Below the pieces are notes generated by a model. The model was not told where the DNA came from, made no database searches, and worked only from the letters and a program-made list of their open reading frames with translations. The translations under genes were made by a program, and so were the position numbers. Shown one piece after another: positions 15,412-24,123 of a stretch of DNA of 32,673 nucleotides. The DNA comes from Uliginosibacterium gangwonense (lineage in GTDB: Bacteria; Pseudomonadota; Gammaproteobacteria; Burkholderiales; Rhodocyclaceae), in the NCBI GenBank assembly GCA_020723855.1, contig DYIB01000025.1, forward strand, positions 1 to 32,673, given 5' to 3'. Within the stretch, counting starts at the first letter, position 1. Each line of letters opens with the position of its first letter.

Positions 15412-17028
15412 TCAGCTCCCCGGGCTTTCGAGCGTGGCGATGGCATCGTTCAGCCGCTGCTTGCTTTCCTTGTTGCTCGGCATGCCCCAAGCCTTGTTCA
15501 TCGTCTCCCGCAGCAGTTTCGCGGCTTCGGCCCGGCTGCGCGGCTCCGTCCATGCGAGGGCGAGCTTCATAAACTCGATACGCTTCTGGTCGAACAGGCA
15601 GCCGGGCTTGTACGCGCTCTTGCGCGCTTTCTCGAACTCGTCGCGAAAAGATTTGATGTGGCGGAGGTTGTCTTCCCACGCCAGATCTTCGGGTGACAGA
15701 CTGCGGCGGCGCGCCTCCTCGGCCTCCCGGGCAGCGCGCTCCCGTGCGCGAAGTTCCGCTCCAGCGCGCCGGTCCTCGGCCTCAGGATCGTGAGCCAATG
15801 CCCCGTAACCCACTGCGGTCTTGGCCCCGAAGCCGAGCCAGTCGCGGGCGTACTCGAAGGCGGCATCAAGTAGCGCCTTCCAGTCACCGATCGCCCGCCA
15901 CAGGGCTTCGCGGCCGAGCAGAGGGCGGGCAGCGAAGGTGAAGCGCGCGCCCGGCGCGACGGTGAGGAAGAATACCGGCACCGGGTTTTCCGCATCGTGG
16001 GGGGTGGCCTGGCGGCCATTTACCGTCTTGGCCTCGTAGTAGTCTTTGTGGTGGGGGTTGAGGATGTCCACCGCCATCGTGGCCTTCGCATCGGGAAAGG
16101 CATCCTGTACGGCGAGCAATCCCTCCCAGTGGATGGCGCGGCGCAGGCCATCGGTCCGAGCGGCGAAGGCAGCGAGGACTTCCGCCGAGGCAAGATCCCG
16201 CGACTCGCGCGGAAGCTGGTCACGGATGGCAGTGAGCCAGGCATCAAGGACGGTATCGCCCCGCTCCCGCACCCGCTCCACCCAACCTGCATAGGCATAG
16301 CACCACCTTTGTGCGTTGTCGTCGCCCTTGAAGCAGCCGCTGTTCTCGTCGAAACCGAACAGCGCCCAGACGTGAGCCATGGACCATGCCGAATCGGCAT
16401 CGAAGAGCGCCAGCTCCTCCGCCGCCCGCCGCAGCACCCCTTTGATGCCGGAGCCGGCGAGATACGGTACGCCATAGGGCGAGAGGAAGGCGAAGCCGTT
16501 TTCCACCGGGTGCGGGTTGCCCAGGCCGGTGGCGAGCGGCGCGATGAGTTCCGCGTCGCGGCGCCAGTCGTCGGGGCCGCGCAGGGCATCGGCCCGGGCG
16601 GCGAGGGCGGAGAGCAGGTCGGCGGCGACCTTGCCCATGCCGGCAGCGGCCTGAAGGGCGACGCGTTTCTGGTTCTTGAGCGGAACCCAGCGCTCGGTGG
16701 TGCGCGGCTGGTTCCTGCCGAGGGTCTCCCAGTCAGCGCGTTCGGCGGCATCACGCAGTCGGTTTCGCGCCTCCCGATCCTCCGGGGCATCCACTTCGCC
16801 TTTGTCCGCCATGCCGTGGAAATAGATCTGGAAGCGGTGGCCAGGCGGAATGTCCTGCCATGTCCGGCAGGATTGCAGCGTGTGGTAATCGCCGAGAACG
16901 GCAGTGATATACCCCGGCGCGGCCCGGCGAGGGATTTCGAAACGAATCGGCTGTGCGCTGCCACCACGCCACTGGTGTGGCCGTTGCTCACCCCGACCGG
17001 GGCGTTGTCCCTGACGTCCGTTGGACAT
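15412..17028 (-). CDS. cmr6: Long RAMP protein Cmr6 of the type III-B complex
   Basis: A 538-residue RAMP protein. Landmarks are PYLAGSGIKGVLRR (188-201), the DILNPHHKDYY segment (321-331) and GFGAKTAVGYG (399-409), the pattern and order of Cmr6 backbone subunits. It is much longer than a usual Cmr6 (roughly 250-350): about 120 extra residues at the N-terminus and a charged, probably coiled-coil and helical, C-terminal extension (415-538, rich in Arg, Glu and Ala). Cmr6 caps the Cmr4 filament near Cmr1 in the crRNA-guided complex. The ATG at 17028 follows AGGAAAAAAGAC. A related family (TIGR03986) is the alternative assignment; operon position favours Cmr6. Confidence 0.85.
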   Translation of the reverse strand: MSNGRQGQRPGRGEQRPHQWRGGSAQPIRFEIPRRAAPGYITAVLGDYHTLQSCRTWQDIPPGHRFQIYFHGMADKGEVDAPEDREARNRLRDAAERADWETLGRNQPRTTERWVPLKNQKRVALQAAAGMGKVAADLLSALAARADALRGPDDWRRDAELIAPLATGLGNPHPVENGFAFLSPYGVPYLAGSGIKGVLRRAAEELALFDADSAWSMAHVWALFGFDENSGCFKGDDNAQRWCYAYAGWVERVRERGDTVLDAWLTAIRDQLPRESRDLASAEVLAAFAARTDGLRRAIHWEGLLAVQDAFPDAKATMAVDILNPHHKDYYEAKTVNGRQATPHDAENPVPVFFLTVAPGARFTFAARPLLGREALWRAIGDWKALLDAAFEYARDWLGFGAKTAVGYGALAHDPEAEDRRAGAELRARERAAREAEEARRRSLSPEDLAWEDNLRHIKSFRDEFEKARKSAYKPGCLFDQKRIEFMKLALAWTEPRSRAEAAKLLRETMNKAWGMPSNKESKQRLNDAIATLESPGS

Positions 17029-17039
17029 GTCTTTTTTCC

Positions 17040-17414
17040 TCAGAGCGTGTCGGCGAGCTGGCGGATCCAGCGCAGGATGGCCTGGGTTTCCTCGGTGGCG
17101 CGCTGGTATTCGAGAGTGGTTCTCTCCGGTGCCACACACCAGTTCATGACCCCCTCGAAGCCGACCTGTTGACCGGGAATGACCCCCGCCTCGCGCAGCC
17201 ATTCGAGGATGTGAGTGAGCAGTCGGTCATGCTCGTTACGACTGCGGTTGTCCGCCTTGCCCTTAAGGAAGGCGAGCGTCTGCATCAGACCGTTGGTCAT
17301 CACCAGCGCCGGCAGGCTCTTGGCAAGGTTGCGGTACTTCTCGCGGACACTCTGATCCACGGCCTTCACCCGTGCCCACGCGAACTCCGCCCGAATCTGG
17401 TCAAGCGTGCGCAT
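17040..17414 (-). CDS. cmr5: Type III-B small subunit Cmr5
   Basis: A 124-residue helical protein matching Cmr5: MRTLDQIRAEFAWARVKAV at the start, then YRNLAKSLPALVMTNGLMQT, and an end rich in helix (ATEETQAILRWIRQLADTL). Cmr5 lines the middle of the Cmr complex next to the crRNA-target duplex. The ATG at 17414 lies inside the end of cmr4 (14-base overlap), and cmr6 begins 11 bases after its stop. Confidence 0.92.
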   Translation of the reverse strand: MRTLDQIRAEFAWARVKAVDQSVREKYRNLAKSLPALVMTNGLMQTLAFLKGKADNRSRNEHDRLLTHILEWLREAGVIPGQQVGFEGVMNWCVAPERTTLEYQRATEETQAILRWIRQLADTL

Positions 17415-18339
17415 CGCCGCCTCCCACGAAGTTGACGATCACCTGCCCGCGCCCTGTGGTCGCATCGCCGCCGATCTGCACTGGCCTGCCGCTGAAGGTG
17501 TCGGTGAGAGATTTCAGAATGACCTCGGCGGTCTCCTTGCCGTCGCCGATGTCGCCCTTCCGGCGCCGCTCCTGGCTCGCCATGGCGAGACTCACCATGA
17601 GGGACTCGGGCGGCAGGTTCTCGGTGAAGAAAAGCCCGCCGTCGTCGGCGGTGCCGGAGACGTCGTCGATGCGCACGTGGGGCTCGACAAGGGTGCTGTT
17701 CCTCACGAAGAAGGCGAGCTGGGTGTCGGAGAGCAGAACCAGGTGCTTCTCGAGCTTGTTGCGGAAGAAAGTGTGGCCGTCACCGTCGGGCAAGGCGTTG
17801 GCGGCGAGCCAGCGTGCGACTTCCTTCAGTCCACCATTGTCAGTCAGGGAGTCGAAAGCATAGCTCTCCAGGATCAGGCGGTTCTGGGCGAGGAGATTGT
17901 CCGCCAACACGACGGCCTGGGTGTCAGAGGGACCGGGAAGCCCGTCGGCGGGAAAATCCCTGGCCCTGGCGATGACCGCCAGCCGCCCGAGCCGCGCGAG
18001 CGCCCCTGGACTGGTGGCGTACACATAGCCCTCCCTGAGGCTCCTCACCGGAAAGGCGACGAGCTGGGCATCGGCGAAGCTGGCCGCGCCCGCGTGCTCG
18101 GAGGCGTTGGTTTCAGGGCCAAATACCGCTTTCACGTTGATCTTGGGCTTGCCTTCTGGGTCCTTGAGACCTTCCGCCTCGTGGCGCAGCGCCCCCTTGA
18201 TGCCCGAGCCGGCGAACACGGGATGGCCGGTGTGCACCTCGCGCTGGATCGGGTTGTCGATGACGCCGAGCGCGGTACCGGCGCCCATGTGCACCGGCGT
18301 GACGGCGTAGAGGAACATCAGTTTCTTGGCAGTGAACAT
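17401..18339 (-). CDS. cmr4: Type III-B backbone RNase Cmr4
   Basis: A 312-residue RAMP protein. The segment GVIDNPIQREVHTGHPVF carries Asp28, equivalent to the catalytic Asp26 of Pyrococcus Cmr4 that cuts target RNA every six nucleotides. AGSGIKGALRHE and GGDATTGRGQV are the RAMP glycine-rich loops. Several copies form the filament along the crRNA. It begins at the base after the cmr3 stop codon and overlaps cmr5. The active site appears intact. Confidence 0.95.
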   Translation of the reverse strand: MFTAKKLMFLYAVTPVHMGAGTALGVIDNPIQREVHTGHPVFAGSGIKGALRHEAEGLKDPEGKPKINVKAVFGPETNASEHAGAASFADAQLVAFPVRSLREGYVYATSPGALARLGRLAVIARARDFPADGLPGPSDTQAVVLADNLLAQNRLILESYAFDSLTDNGGLKEVARWLAANALPDGDGHTFFRNKLEKHLVLLSDTQLAFFVRNSTLVEPHVRIDDVSGTADDGGLFFTENLPPESLMVSLAMASQERRRKGDIGDGKETAEVILKSLTDTFSGRPVQIGGDATTGRGQVIVNFVGGGDAHA

Positions 18340-19476
18340 TCAGATCTCCTCGGGTTGCCAGGCGCCGAACCAGACGCGGTTGTAACCTTCGCGCCGGCGG
18401 GCAGCGTTTTCAGGATTGTCTTCCATGAGCGGCCACAGGCCGGCCTCCCGCAAGCTGGCCAGTGCCGCAGTGTCGCCTCCGGTCACGCGGAACCAGTAGC
18501 AGCTACCCATGGGTGCCGCCTTGCGGGCTGGCTTGGGAGCATGGTTCGCCAAGTCCCAGCCCGAAATGACCTCGTGGCGCGGCACGCTTGCCGCCACCAA
18601 TTCGGCGGTCAGTCCCTCGATCTCGAAGCGGCGGGTGACCGGGTCCACGCCCGGCGGCAGCCAGCCGCCGGAAAACAATCCCGGCGTGGCGAGGATCATG
18701 CGATAGCCCTTCCAGCCGGACTGTGGACATCCCAGCCCTGCGAGCACATGGGCAAGTCCGGGACCCGCCGGTTCAATACGTGCTCCCCGACCATCGCCGC
18801 CCAACCTGACCAGGCCGTCCTGGGGCAGCCCCTTCCCGGAAAAATCGGCCACGAAGCGCACGCCGGGCCGCAGCGCCACGGCATCGGTGGTGTAGATCTG
18901 GCTCTCGGCGGCGGTGCGGGATCCCGCATCCAAGGCGATTCCCAAACGGGGGGCAGTCTCCCACAGGCAGCCAGAAGCCACCAGGCAGGACGAGTCCGGT
19001 TCGCGGCCGGCCAGATGCTCGGCGAGTCCCGCAGCGGTGATCCATTGGCCGCTCATTGGCTTTCTGCGGCTCGGGGTTGCGAGCACCGGCAACGCGGGCA
19101 AGTCGCTGCTTGCCGCCACCACACCGGCAACACCTTCGCCCAGCGTTCGCGGCGAAAGAGGAACGAGATCTGGCCCTTCCAGCGCCACCAGATCGGCGGG
19201 TAGCGGAAAGAGCGCCTCGTCACCGCGCGCCAGGGCGAGCGCGGTGAGGGCGTAGTCCGCACCGAGAGTCTCGGCGAGGATGGCCTCGGCCCGGTCGGGC
19301 CCGCGTGTGATGTCGTCCACCCGACCGGCGTCGGCGAGCGAACGGGAAGCCAACGCGCCGGCGAACACGGAGGGCCAGGGCGGCATGAGGGATTCGCCGT
19401 GGACCCCACCGCCGAACAGACGGTTGCCGCGGGGCATGAGCAGATCGATCGGATCGAAGGTGAGCGTCCTGGTCAT
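18340..19476 (-). CDS. cmr3: Type III-B subunit Cmr3
   Basis: A 378-residue RAMP protein with a Cmr3-type start (FDPIDLLMPRGNRLFGGG) and the large middle insertions usual for Cmr3. The C-terminal MGSCYWFRVTGGD segment is also characteristic. Cmr3 pairs with Cmr2 and holds the 5' tag of the crRNA. The ATG at 19476 overlaps the hepT stop by four bases, so its translation is coupled to the toxin gene inserted between cmr2 and cmr3. Confidence 0.92.
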   Translation of the reverse strand: MTRTLTFDPIDLLMPRGNRLFGGGVHGESLMPPWPSVFAGALASRSLADAGRVDDITRGPDRAEAILAETLGADYALTALALARGDEALFPLPADLVALEGPDLVPLSPRTLGEGVAGVVAASSDLPALPVLATPSRRKPMSGQWITAAGLAEHLAGREPDSSCLVASGCLWETAPRLGIALDAGSRTAAESQIYTTDAVALRPGVRFVADFSGKGLPQDGLVRLGGDGRGARIEPAGPGLAHVLAGLGCPQSGWKGYRMILATPGLFSGGWLPPGVDPVTRRFEIEGLTAELVAASVPRHEVISGWDLANHAPKPARKAAPMGSCYWFRVTGGDTAALASLREAGLWPLMEDNPENAARRREGYNRVWFGAWQPEEI

Positions 19477-19835
19477 TCATTTGCTCCCTTCGTCAAGCGC
19501 TGGCGCATCCTGTCAACGGCTGATGACAGCGCCGGAAGATCGTCCCTGACGATGCTCCACACGGCTTCGAGATCCACGCCGAGGTAGTCATGCACCAGCA
19601 CGTTGCGAAAACCCGCGATCTGCCGCCATGGAATGGCGGGCTCGCTGCTCCGCAAGGCGTCGCTCAGCCGCTGGCTCGATTCGGCCAAGGTCTGGAGATT
19701 GCGGATCACACCATCCTGGACGAGGGTCGACCCAAAAAACCGATCCCGGTCCGATCCTGTGTAATCCATGATGCGGTCGATGCACATGCGCATATGATCG
19801 AGCAGCGCCTTGTCGGACACCTTGCTTGGTTTCAT
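19473..19835 (-). CDS. hepT: HepT-type HEPN ribonuclease toxin inside the cmr operon
   Basis: A 120-residue DUF86/HepT protein. The motif RNVLVHDY gives Arg77, His82 and Tyr84, the Rx4HxY active site of HepT RNase toxins, whose tyrosine is the residue AMPylated by the MntA antitoxin. It appears full length and intact. Four-base overlaps link it to mntA upstream and cmr3 downstream. It is unrelated in subfamily to the truncated HEPN gene at 14477-14689. Confidence 0.9.
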   Translation of the reverse strand: MKPSKVSDKALLDHMRMCIDRIMDYTGSDRDRFFGSTLVQDGVIRNLQTLAESSQRLSDALRSSEPAIPWRQIAGFRNVLVHDYLGVDLEAVWSIVRDDLPALSSAVDRMRQRLTKGANE

Positions 19836-20116
19836 AGCGGCTGAGCCTCCTTGAGGACGATGTCGCGCACGGCAGGGTTAAGGCCCCCGTCGGTAACGAC
19901 ATCGACCTTTCTTCCGGTAAGGTCCTGCACATCCATCAGCAGTCCGCCCAAGGCCAGGCCGCTCACTTCCGGCGGAAGCGTAACCAGCAGGTCTACATCG
20001 CTATTCTCGTCCGCGTCGCCGCGCGCCATAGAGCCGAAGACGCGGACATTGGTAAGCCCGTATCGCCGAGCGATGTCGAGAATGGCTTGGCGGTGGGTTT
20101 CGATCAGGGGATGCAT
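19832..20116 (-). CDS. mntA: MntA-type nucleotidyltransferase antitoxin inside the cmr operon
   Basis: A 94-residue minimal nucleotidyltransferase with GSMARGDADENSDVDLLV: Gly28-Ser29 and Asp40/Asp42 form an exact GSx10DxD signature. MntA neutralises HepT by transferring AMP to its active-site tyrosine. Its ATG shares one base with the cmr2 stop codon (TGATG) and it overlaps hepT by four bases. The gene lies where Cmr operons normally go straight from cmr2 to cmr3. Confidence 0.92.
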   Translation of the reverse strand: MHPLIETHRQAILDIARRYGLTNVRVFGSMARGDADENSDVDLLVTLPPEVSGLALGGLLMDVQDLTGRKVDVVTDGGLNPAVRDIVLKEAQPL

Positions 20117-23010
20117 CAGTCGTCCTCCTTTCCGTTACCGATTCTTCCCTCGCGAGCAAGGAATTCGGCGCTAAGCAGCAAGTCGCGCAGCCAGCGGTTG
20201 GGACCGGGCCATTCGGGCTCGCCGCGGTTCGCCGGGCGCCCGTCGGCGGCGCGGGCAAGACGCCTGGCAAGCTGAACCGGGTCAAGATACCCAGTCGTGC
20301 CTTGGCGGCCGAAACGGTAGGCCAAGGCAGCGGCGAGAGCATCTCCTGAAGCCGGCAGGTCGCGCAGGGACTCGGCGAGCAGGTAGGCGGCACGCCGCGA
20401 CACCTGCCGGGCGATGAGGTCGCGCAGCTCGAGCAGCAGTCCCATGTCGCCGTCCATGCCAGCATCGAGTCGCCACTTGCCCACTAAGTTCGTGGCACCG
20501 CCGGCGCGCTTGGTCAGGGTGAGACAAAAGGCATCCCGCCCGCCCTCACCCTTGGCGCGTTTTTCCGCCTCGCGCAGGTCGGCCAGCACCCGCGCGAGCG
20601 GCGCCTGGTGGTGGGCAATGACGGCGCCCATGGAAGCGGTCGCCCCGTCCCCCATGAGGCGAAACATGCGCGTTACGTTCCGGCCATCGTGCCGGTCCGT
20701 CAGCACAGCGAAACCATTGCTGATGCGCAGTCGTTCCTGACTCTCGCCGGTAACCCGCTGCCAGAAGGCATCCTCCTCCACTCCTTCCGGCAGCACGCCG
20801 GAATAGGCGCAACGCAGGGCCAGCATGAGCCCGGGCAGGTCGTGCACCGCTACCATGGCCATCAGGTCGTCGCCGCCGGCGTAGATGAGCTTGCCCATGA
20901 ACAGGTCTTCCACCACCACGCGGGCGAGATGGAGTGCGAAGCCGTTGAGCGCAGTGGAAATGGCCTGGTGGCGGGCGGGCGAAGCGGGCCGGTCGGCAGC
21001 GAGGTAATCCGCGAATCGGCCTTCGCGCCGCAAGGCGGCCAACGTGCCCTCATGGAAGCGCCGTTCCATTTTCTGGCGGCCTTCGGTGCCAGCGAGCCAG
21101 GCACCGAGCCGGTCCCCGTCCATGAGCACCAAGGCGTAATAGGTTTCGGCCTTGCCGCCGAGGAAGGTGTCGATCTGCTCTTGAACACGCTGGACGGAGC
21201 GGTTGTCGGTCTCCTCGCCCGCCATGGCGTCCGCCAGCGCGGGCAGACCCTTCAGGAATCGGATGTCTGCGGGTCGCCGCTGCGCAATCTCGCGGTAGAG
21301 CTTGCGCGGCAGCGCGGCGCCTTTGACGCCCTCCGCTTGGGATCGCAACGGGGGGTCCGGAGTTCTCGCTTCCGGGTCATGCAGCCAGTTGCGGATTGAA
21401 GTGGACATCGCAACCGACCGGGTGGACAGCACGAAACGGTCGAGCTTGTCGATACCTCCGACCGCACTTTCCGTCTCCTTCACGAACAATCGCGGCCAGG
21501 CGCGCTTGAGGGCGCACACGCTGCACAGGTGCTCGCCTTCCTTGGCGAGCGCCGGCTTGTTCTTCGCTACCACCGTCCAGAGCGATTTTTCCTTGCGCTC
21601 GCCTGAAGGCTTGTCGAGCAGCGTCGCGTCATCGGTGAGCCATTCCCGCTCGCCGCACAAGGTGCACCGGTAGCCGCTCTCGACCTGGCCGTCGAAGAGC
21701 CTGGCCGCCTTGGCAGCGGCGTGGAGCCGCTCCAGGGCCTCAAACAGGCCAGGGTAGGCGATGCCGGGATTCGGTGCGAAGAACGAATGGCCTTCGAGCA
21801 TGATCTCGCCGCGCAGCAGGCCGTCGAGTTGGCGGTCGAGGTAATTGGCGTCCGCCCCCACCCGGGCGAGAAGATCCTTGAGTTTGCCGTCGTCCAGCTC
21901 GATTTCCCCAGCCAAATGCCAGGGAACGACTGCCCAGTGCACCTCGGGGAAATGGGCGAACTGACGCTCAATCTGCGCCTCGGCGGGAGCGGCTTCCAAG
22001 CGGCGAGCGGCTTGAAGCAGCTCATCGAGCGCCGCCCGGGCTTGATCCTTCGCCCAACGGCGCACCGCAGCTGCGATCTCGCGCGCCAGGGCTGGCGCCT
22101 GCCCCGCAGGCACCAGCGCGACGAAGCGGTTGGGCAGCGCCGCGGCGAAGAGGGGGTTGGTGTCGTCCTCCTTCTCGGCCCAAGGCTGCGGCACGCCGTC
22201 GGGCCATTCACCCAATTGGTCCTTCACCCACAGGTCGGCCACCGCCACGCCGTGCAGGTCGGGGAAGAGCACCGCGTCGGGTCCGAAGCGCTCGCACACC
22301 ATCCGCATGGCTTCCCAGGCGATGCGGGAGAGCAGGTGCGAGCCTGCCCACAGGTCGGAGATGCTGCGGGCCTGGGCGATGAAGCCCTGCACCGGGCCGA
22401 AACTCATGAGCAGCAGCGCCGGCCCGGATCGGTCGGCCGCCATCGGGCCGGCGAAGGCGGAGCTGAGCTTGAGGTGCTCCCAGATGGTGTGATCCGGGCT
22501 TCGGGTGTCGGCGGGCAGCAGGCTCCACAGCACGCCCAGGTCCCTCGCGGGGGTTTCGGGACCGAATCGCCAGAGCTTGAGAAAGGTGCGTTTCCAGTCT
22601 ATGGGCCCATCCGCTCCTTCCTCGCGGACGACGAGGTCCTTGAAATGAGCGAAGCTCACCTCCTCGACCGCCTCCGGGTGGGCATCGCTCGCAAGTTCCA
22701 GGAGACGGAAAAGTTGGCCGGTGAGCGGGTGGATGATCTGCGGATCCTTGGCGAATACCACCTTGCCGGACAGGTTCATTGGCAGGCTCGGGCGGTCGGC
22801 GGCAGCGGCCCAGCGATCACCGGTCCTGACGGCCTCTTTGAGCCCTTCGGCCTCGCGGTACGCCCGCGCGAGGTCGTCGCCGAGCAAGGCCTTCATGTCC
22901 GCCACAGTGCCGGCCTCGTGGCTTTTGCCGCGCAGCAGGATCAGCGCCTTTTCCGCCGGGTCGTGGAGGTAGGCGAGGACCTTCGCCTGCCACATCACTC
23001 GTTCGTTCAT
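20116..23010 (-). CDS. cmr2: Type III-B signalling subunit Cmr2 (Cas10)
   Basis: A 964-residue Cas10. The N-terminal HD domain has His16-Asp17 in AYLHDPAEKAL, the DNase site. Zinc-binding pairs CTLCGEREW and CSVCALKRAWPRLF lie in the middle. The Palm domain GGDD is at residues 712-715 (LIYAGGDDLMAMV), with ASMGAVIAHH after it. With GGDD intact the enzyme should make cyclic oligoadenylate when the complex binds target RNA, feeding the CARF proteins encoded nearby. The ATG at 23010 follows AAGGA, ten bases after cmr1. Confidence 0.96.
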   Translation of the reverse strand: MNERVMWQAKVLAYLHDPAEKALILLRGKSHEAGTVADMKALLGDDLARAYREAEGLKEAVRTGDRWAAAADRPSLPMNLSGKVVFAKDPQIIHPLTGQLFRLLELASDAHPEAVEEVSFAHFKDLVVREEGADGPIDWKRTFLKLWRFGPETPARDLGVLWSLLPADTRSPDHTIWEHLKLSSAFAGPMAADRSGPALLLMSFGPVQGFIAQARSISDLWAGSHLLSRIAWEAMRMVCERFGPDAVLFPDLHGVAVADLWVKDQLGEWPDGVPQPWAEKEDDTNPLFAAALPNRFVALVPAGQAPALAREIAAAVRRWAKDQARAALDELLQAARRLEAAPAEAQIERQFAHFPEVHWAVVPWHLAGEIELDDGKLKDLLARVGADANYLDRQLDGLLRGEIMLEGHSFFAPNPGIAYPGLFEALERLHAAAKAARLFDGQVESGYRCTLCGEREWLTDDATLLDKPSGERKEKSLWTVVAKNKPALAKEGEHLCSVCALKRAWPRLFVKETESAVGGIDKLDRFVLSTRSVAMSTSIRNWLHDPEARTPDPPLRSQAEGVKGAALPRKLYREIAQRRPADIRFLKGLPALADAMAGEETDNRSVQRVQEQIDTFLGGKAETYYALVLMDGDRLGAWLAGTEGRQKMERRFHEGTLAALRREGRFADYLAADRPASPARHQAISTALNGFALHLARVVVEDLFMGKLIYAGGDDLMAMVAVHDLPGLMLALRCAYSGVLPEGVEEDAFWQRVTGESQERLRISNGFAVLTDRHDGRNVTRMFRLMGDGATASMGAVIAHHQAPLARVLADLREAEKRAKGEGGRDAFCLTLTKRAGGATNLVGKWRLDAGMDGDMGLLLELRDLIARQVSRRAAYLLAESLRDLPASGDALAAALAYRFGRQGTTGYLDPVQLARRLARAADGRPANRGEPEWPGPNRWLRDLLLSAEFLAREGRIGNGKEDD

Positions 23011-23020
23011 GGCCTATCCT

Positions 23021-24082
23021 TCAAGGGAGACGGGTGAGCTTGTCGTTCAGAACGGCATGGACGCCGCTCCATACTTGCTGCTCGCGGGCATTCAGACCGG
23101 GTCGATCAGCAGAAGACAGCCGTCGCACCAGCGGTTCGGGCAGACTGTGTGGCAGATGGGCTACCAGACCGACATAGCCGCCGCTCGTCGGAAAGACCTT
23201 GAACAGCACCTGATTCGCCGAGCGTGCATCTCCCCAGGCATCGAGCGGGTGGTTGGTGACGGGGTATGACAACAGCTGGCGATCGCACAATGTGGAGTGC
23301 CGGCCACCGCCCTTGAAATGGAACTGGGTGCGGAAGGCGATCTTCACCTCGGCGAGTGTCATGAGCACGTCCTCCCACTTCTGCATCGCTTCCGTCCGCC
23401 ACAGCAACAGGCCTGCATCGTCCTTTCCAAGAGCGTGGCACCAGTCGGTATCGAGTGCATCCTTCCAGCCGCGCGAAAAGCGTCGCAACCAGTCGCGGCC
23501 GGCCCGGTTGGCAGGGTCGAACAGTGCTGTCAGCTCCTCGGCGCTGAGCCCGCCTTGCTCGAAGTGCAGCGAGCCCCAGCCGTTGCGGCAGCGCGAGCCG
23601 AGCGCGCCGAACAAGTGAACGAGTCTGATCACCTCCTCGAAGCGGGGTGCCTCCGCCGCGGGAAAACCGAGGGAGAGTTTTCGGCTTTCCCCGGCAGGGA
23701 TGTAGGTCTCGCGTTTAAGCGTACCGCCCACGTCCACCGGTCCGTAGCCCAGGTACAGATCGGCGCCGGGTTTATGGGTCACTTCCGGATGGGATATTGG
23801 GGCCAGCCCCTTCCACCGTGCTTTGGGCGCGGTTCCGCCCCGCCAATCCAGCCTCAGCTTCACCCGGCTGGCCGTGGTGCCCTCGTCGGCCGCTTGGCCA
23901 AAGAGTTCGCCTTCCCGCCGACGGATGTCGGCGGTGACGGGCCGCTGGCCCGCCGTTTCCGCCACCCGCCACCACTGCCGCAGCAGCGCCTTGAACGGCG
24001 GCGTGCGCCACTGGCCGTTCTGCTCGGCGTTGCCGAGGAAGGCCGGGGTCGTGAAGCTCAGCTTGTACGCCGGTTGTTTCAC
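23021..24082 (-). CDS. cmr1: Type III-B subunit Cmr1
   Basis: A 353-residue RAMP protein with the Cmr1 signature TPAFLGNAEQNGQWR near residue 12 and FKALLRQWWR after it. HLFGALGSRCRNGWGSLHF is the glycine-rich loop. Cmr1 sits at the 3' end of the crRNA and helps capture target RNA. The start is GTG at 24082 with GGGAGG six bases upstream. The candidate operator at 24139-24152 is about 60 bp upstream, within the end of the DUF2130 gene, and TTAAGAT follows at a distance that could serve as a -10. Confidence 0.93.
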   Translation of the reverse strand: MKQPAYKLSFTTPAFLGNAEQNGQWRTPPFKALLRQWWRVAETAGQRPVTADIRRREGELFGQAADEGTTASRVKLRLDWRGGTAPKARWKGLAPISHPEVTHKPGADLYLGYGPVDVGGTLKRETYIPAGESRKLSLGFPAAEAPRFEEVIRLVHLFGALGSRCRNGWGSLHFEQGGLSAEELTALFDPANRAGRDWLRRFSRGWKDALDTDWCHALGKDDAGLLLWRTEAMQKWEDVLMTLAEVKIAFRTQFHFKGGGRHSTLCDRQLLSYPVTNHPLDAWGDARSANQVLFKVFPTSGGYVGLVAHLPHSLPEPLVRRLSSADRPGLNAREQQVWSGVHAVLNDKLTRLP

Positions 24083-24123
24083 GGGATCCTCCCTGAAGTC
24101 GTGCGAATTCTGATCTTAATGGC

